A stretch of 64,000 nucleotides of DNA from Amycolatopsis sp. (GTDB lineage Bacteria > Actinomycetota > Actinomycetes > Mycobacteriales > Pseudonocardiaceae), in assembly GCF_025464955.1 (NCBI RefSeq), contig NZ_JAODNM010000105.1:1-64000 (forward strand), written 5' to 3'. Both the position numbers and the translations under genes were made by a program. Below, in pieces: positions 62,952 to 64,000 of this stretch (positions are counted from its first letter, which is position 1; every line of letters begins with the position of its first letter). The notes beneath the pieces are model-generated. The model searched no databases and had not been told where the DNA came from. It saw nothing but the letters and a program-made list of their open reading frames with translations.

Positions 62952-64000
62952 TCAGGCAGCGGCAGCGGGTTCCGGGGTGGTGGGAGCCGAAGGCTGGGTC
63001 GCGGCGCGGGGCGCGTTGCGCTTCATCGCCGCAGCGGAGACGACGCCGAGCAGTAGTACACCGATCGGCAGCAGCATGGTCACCTTGACGGCGTCGGTCA
63101 GTCCACTGTGGATGACCCCGCCGGCGAGCCGCTGGATCTGCGCAGCGACGTCCGCGGGCACGCCTGGCACCGCGGGGCCACTTGCCGGCCCGGTGCTGTA
63201 TTCGCTCGCGCCCGCGGACGCCTTGGCGATTCCGTCGACGAACTGTCCCCGGTACTGCGGGGGAAGGGACGCCGCGGCCTTCACGGCCTCATTCGAAACC
63301 GAGGCCGTGATCCTCGCCTGCAGCAACACGCCGATGGTCGCCGCGCCCAGTACTCCGCCGACCTGCCGCGAGGTGTTCAGGATGCCCGACGCGGTGCCTG
63401 CCAGACGCGGTTCGACCGAGCCCATGGTCACGTTGGTCATCGGCGCGAAGATGAAGCCGATGCCGAGCCCGCTGAGCAGCAGTGCCGGGATCAGGGACCA
63501 GGCACTGGTTGTCGGCGTCGCCTGCAGGGCAATGATGCCGAGGCCGACGGCCAGCGCGGTGAGCCCGAACATGACCAGGTACTTGGCGTTGACCTTGTCC
63601 GAAGCGCGCCCGATGAACGGGGCGACGATGCCCGCCAGCAGCGACATCGGAGCGGTGAGCACTCCGGCCAGTGTCGGCGTCAGCCCGATGACCGACTGGA
63701 TGTAGATCACCAGCGGGATGAACATCCCGGTCATCGCGAACCCGACGGTGGTACCGGTGAGGGTGCCCGCCGAGAAGTTGCGGTTGCCGAACACCTCGAG
63801 CGGGACGAGCGGCTCGCGGCGGTTGATCCGTTGCCAGAACACGAAAGCGGCCAGGATCAGCACACCGGCGCCGATGATCTCGAAGATGTTGACCGGCCCG
63901 AAGACCCGGCCCCAGTCGTACTGCTGGCCGTTCTGGATGCCGAAGACGACGCAGAAGAGCCCGGCCGCCGACAGCGCGATCCCGATGAAGTCGAACGAAT
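62952..64000 (-). CDS. DHA2-family MFS efflux transporter (partial, 5' end outside the window)
   Basis: The frame is open from the stop at 62952 to the window edge: FIGIALSAAGLFCVVFGIQN and FGPVNIFEIIGAGVLILAAF continue upstream of 63863. Only the C-terminal half is seen (about 349 codons), with roughly seven membrane helices. Typical features: RREPLVPLEVFGNRNFSAGT, FIGRASDKVNAK (motif A-like), ALLLSGLGIGFIFAPMTNVT, GTASGILNTSRQVGGVLGAA. It is a 14-helix drug/proton antiporter of the EmrB/QacA type. The substrate is unknown. An Ala/Pro-rich tail ends the protein. Confidence 0.9.
   Translation of the reverse strand, partial: SFDFIGIALSAAGLFCVVFGIQNGQQYDWGRVFGPVNIFEIIGAGVLILAAFVFWQRINRREPLVPLEVFGNRNFSAGTLTGTTVGFAMTGMFIPLVIYIQSVIGLTPTLAGVLTAPMSLLAGIVAPFIGRASDKVNAKYLVMFGLTALAVGLGIIALQATPTTSAWSLIPALLLSGLGIGFIFAPMTNVTMGSVEPRLAGTASGILNTSRQVGGVLGAATIGVLLQARITASVSNEAVKAAASLPPQYRGQFVDGIAKASAGASEYSTGPASGPAVPGVPADVAAQIQRLAGGVIHSGLTDAVKVTMLLPIGVLLLGVVSAAAMKRNAPRAATQPSAPTTPEPAAAA

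Overview
The window is high-GC actinobacterial chromosome. GTG and TTG starts are common, ATGA/GTGA/TGATG gene overlaps are frequent, and many genes have a TANNNT box 6-8 bases before the start codon (leaderless mRNA). The gene content is typical of the Pseudonocardiales: an LprG/P55-type lipoprotein-MFS pair, mutA-mutB-meaB, an AccA3-like biotin carboxylase, SAV_915-like and DUF1707 proteins, and a DUF222/HNH (13E12-type) gene. An Amycolatopsis-like genus is my best guess, but no rRNA gene is present to prove it. No tRNA, rRNA or CRISPR array was seen. The only mobile-element trace is an IS1380-type transposase remnant near the left end.

Layout. 0-2.2 kb: DUF222/HNH gene behind a LexA-like box, then transposase debris. 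2.2-5.5 kb: deoC followed by a full aldehyde dehydrogenase and a short dehydrogenase lacking the catalytic cysteine (a split ALDH16-like pair). 5.6-11.2 kb: DUF1707 protein, an unusual zinc-ribbon SDR, upp, and a MerR regulator coupled to two tandem aldo-keto reductases. 11.3-16.6 kb: a tightly coupled four-gene redox operon (FAD oxidoreductase, FMN 2-hydroxy-acid oxidase, membrane-anchored P450, cation/proton antiporter) followed by an OmpR-type two-component pair. 18.6-22.6 kb: hisS, DoxX, and lprG-P55. 22.8-26.0 kb: an operon of XRE regulator, ImmA/IrrE peptidase, seven-helix membrane protein and amidohydrolase. 26.5-28.6 kb: FMN reductase, HTH regulator and a divergent SDR. 28.6-34.1 kb: phosphosugar mutase, glycosyltransferase, purine nucleoside phosphorylase and Ser/Thr kinase. 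34.3-39.3 kb: mutA-mutB-meaB. 39.4-44.4 kb: small membrane protein, M20 amidohydrolase, DUF559 protein between inverted repeat arrays, GGCT-like protein and an LpdA-type flavoprotein. 44.5-46.8 kb: secreted proteins with a GAPxTGGGG motif next to a class F-like sortase. 47-52 kb: VOC protein, glpF-glpK and divergent glpD. 52-57 kb: AMP-forming ligase, GNAT, NarL-type two-component pair and two DUF1707 proteins. 57-64 kb: biotin carboxylase/BCCP, SAV_915-like protein, membrane protein, Maf, secreted GH3 glucosidase and the 3' part of a DHA2-type MFS gene cut by the window edge.

How the genes fit together. deoC, upp, the nucleoside phosphorylase and the phosphosugar mutase form a nucleoside-salvage and pentose-recycling theme. 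Their grouping with lpdA, glpD, an M20 hydrolase, maf and accA resembles what I recall of the M. tuberculosis Rv3282-Rv3309 neighbourhood. The propionyl/acetyl-CoA carboxylase subunit and the methylmalonyl-CoA mutase set connect propionate to succinyl-CoA. The most likely poorly described units are the XRE-ImmA-membrane protein-amidohydrolase operon, the four-gene redox operon, and the sortase with its neighbouring candidate substrate. Several families of palindromic intergenic repeats sit at the 3' ends of genes and probably act as terminators.
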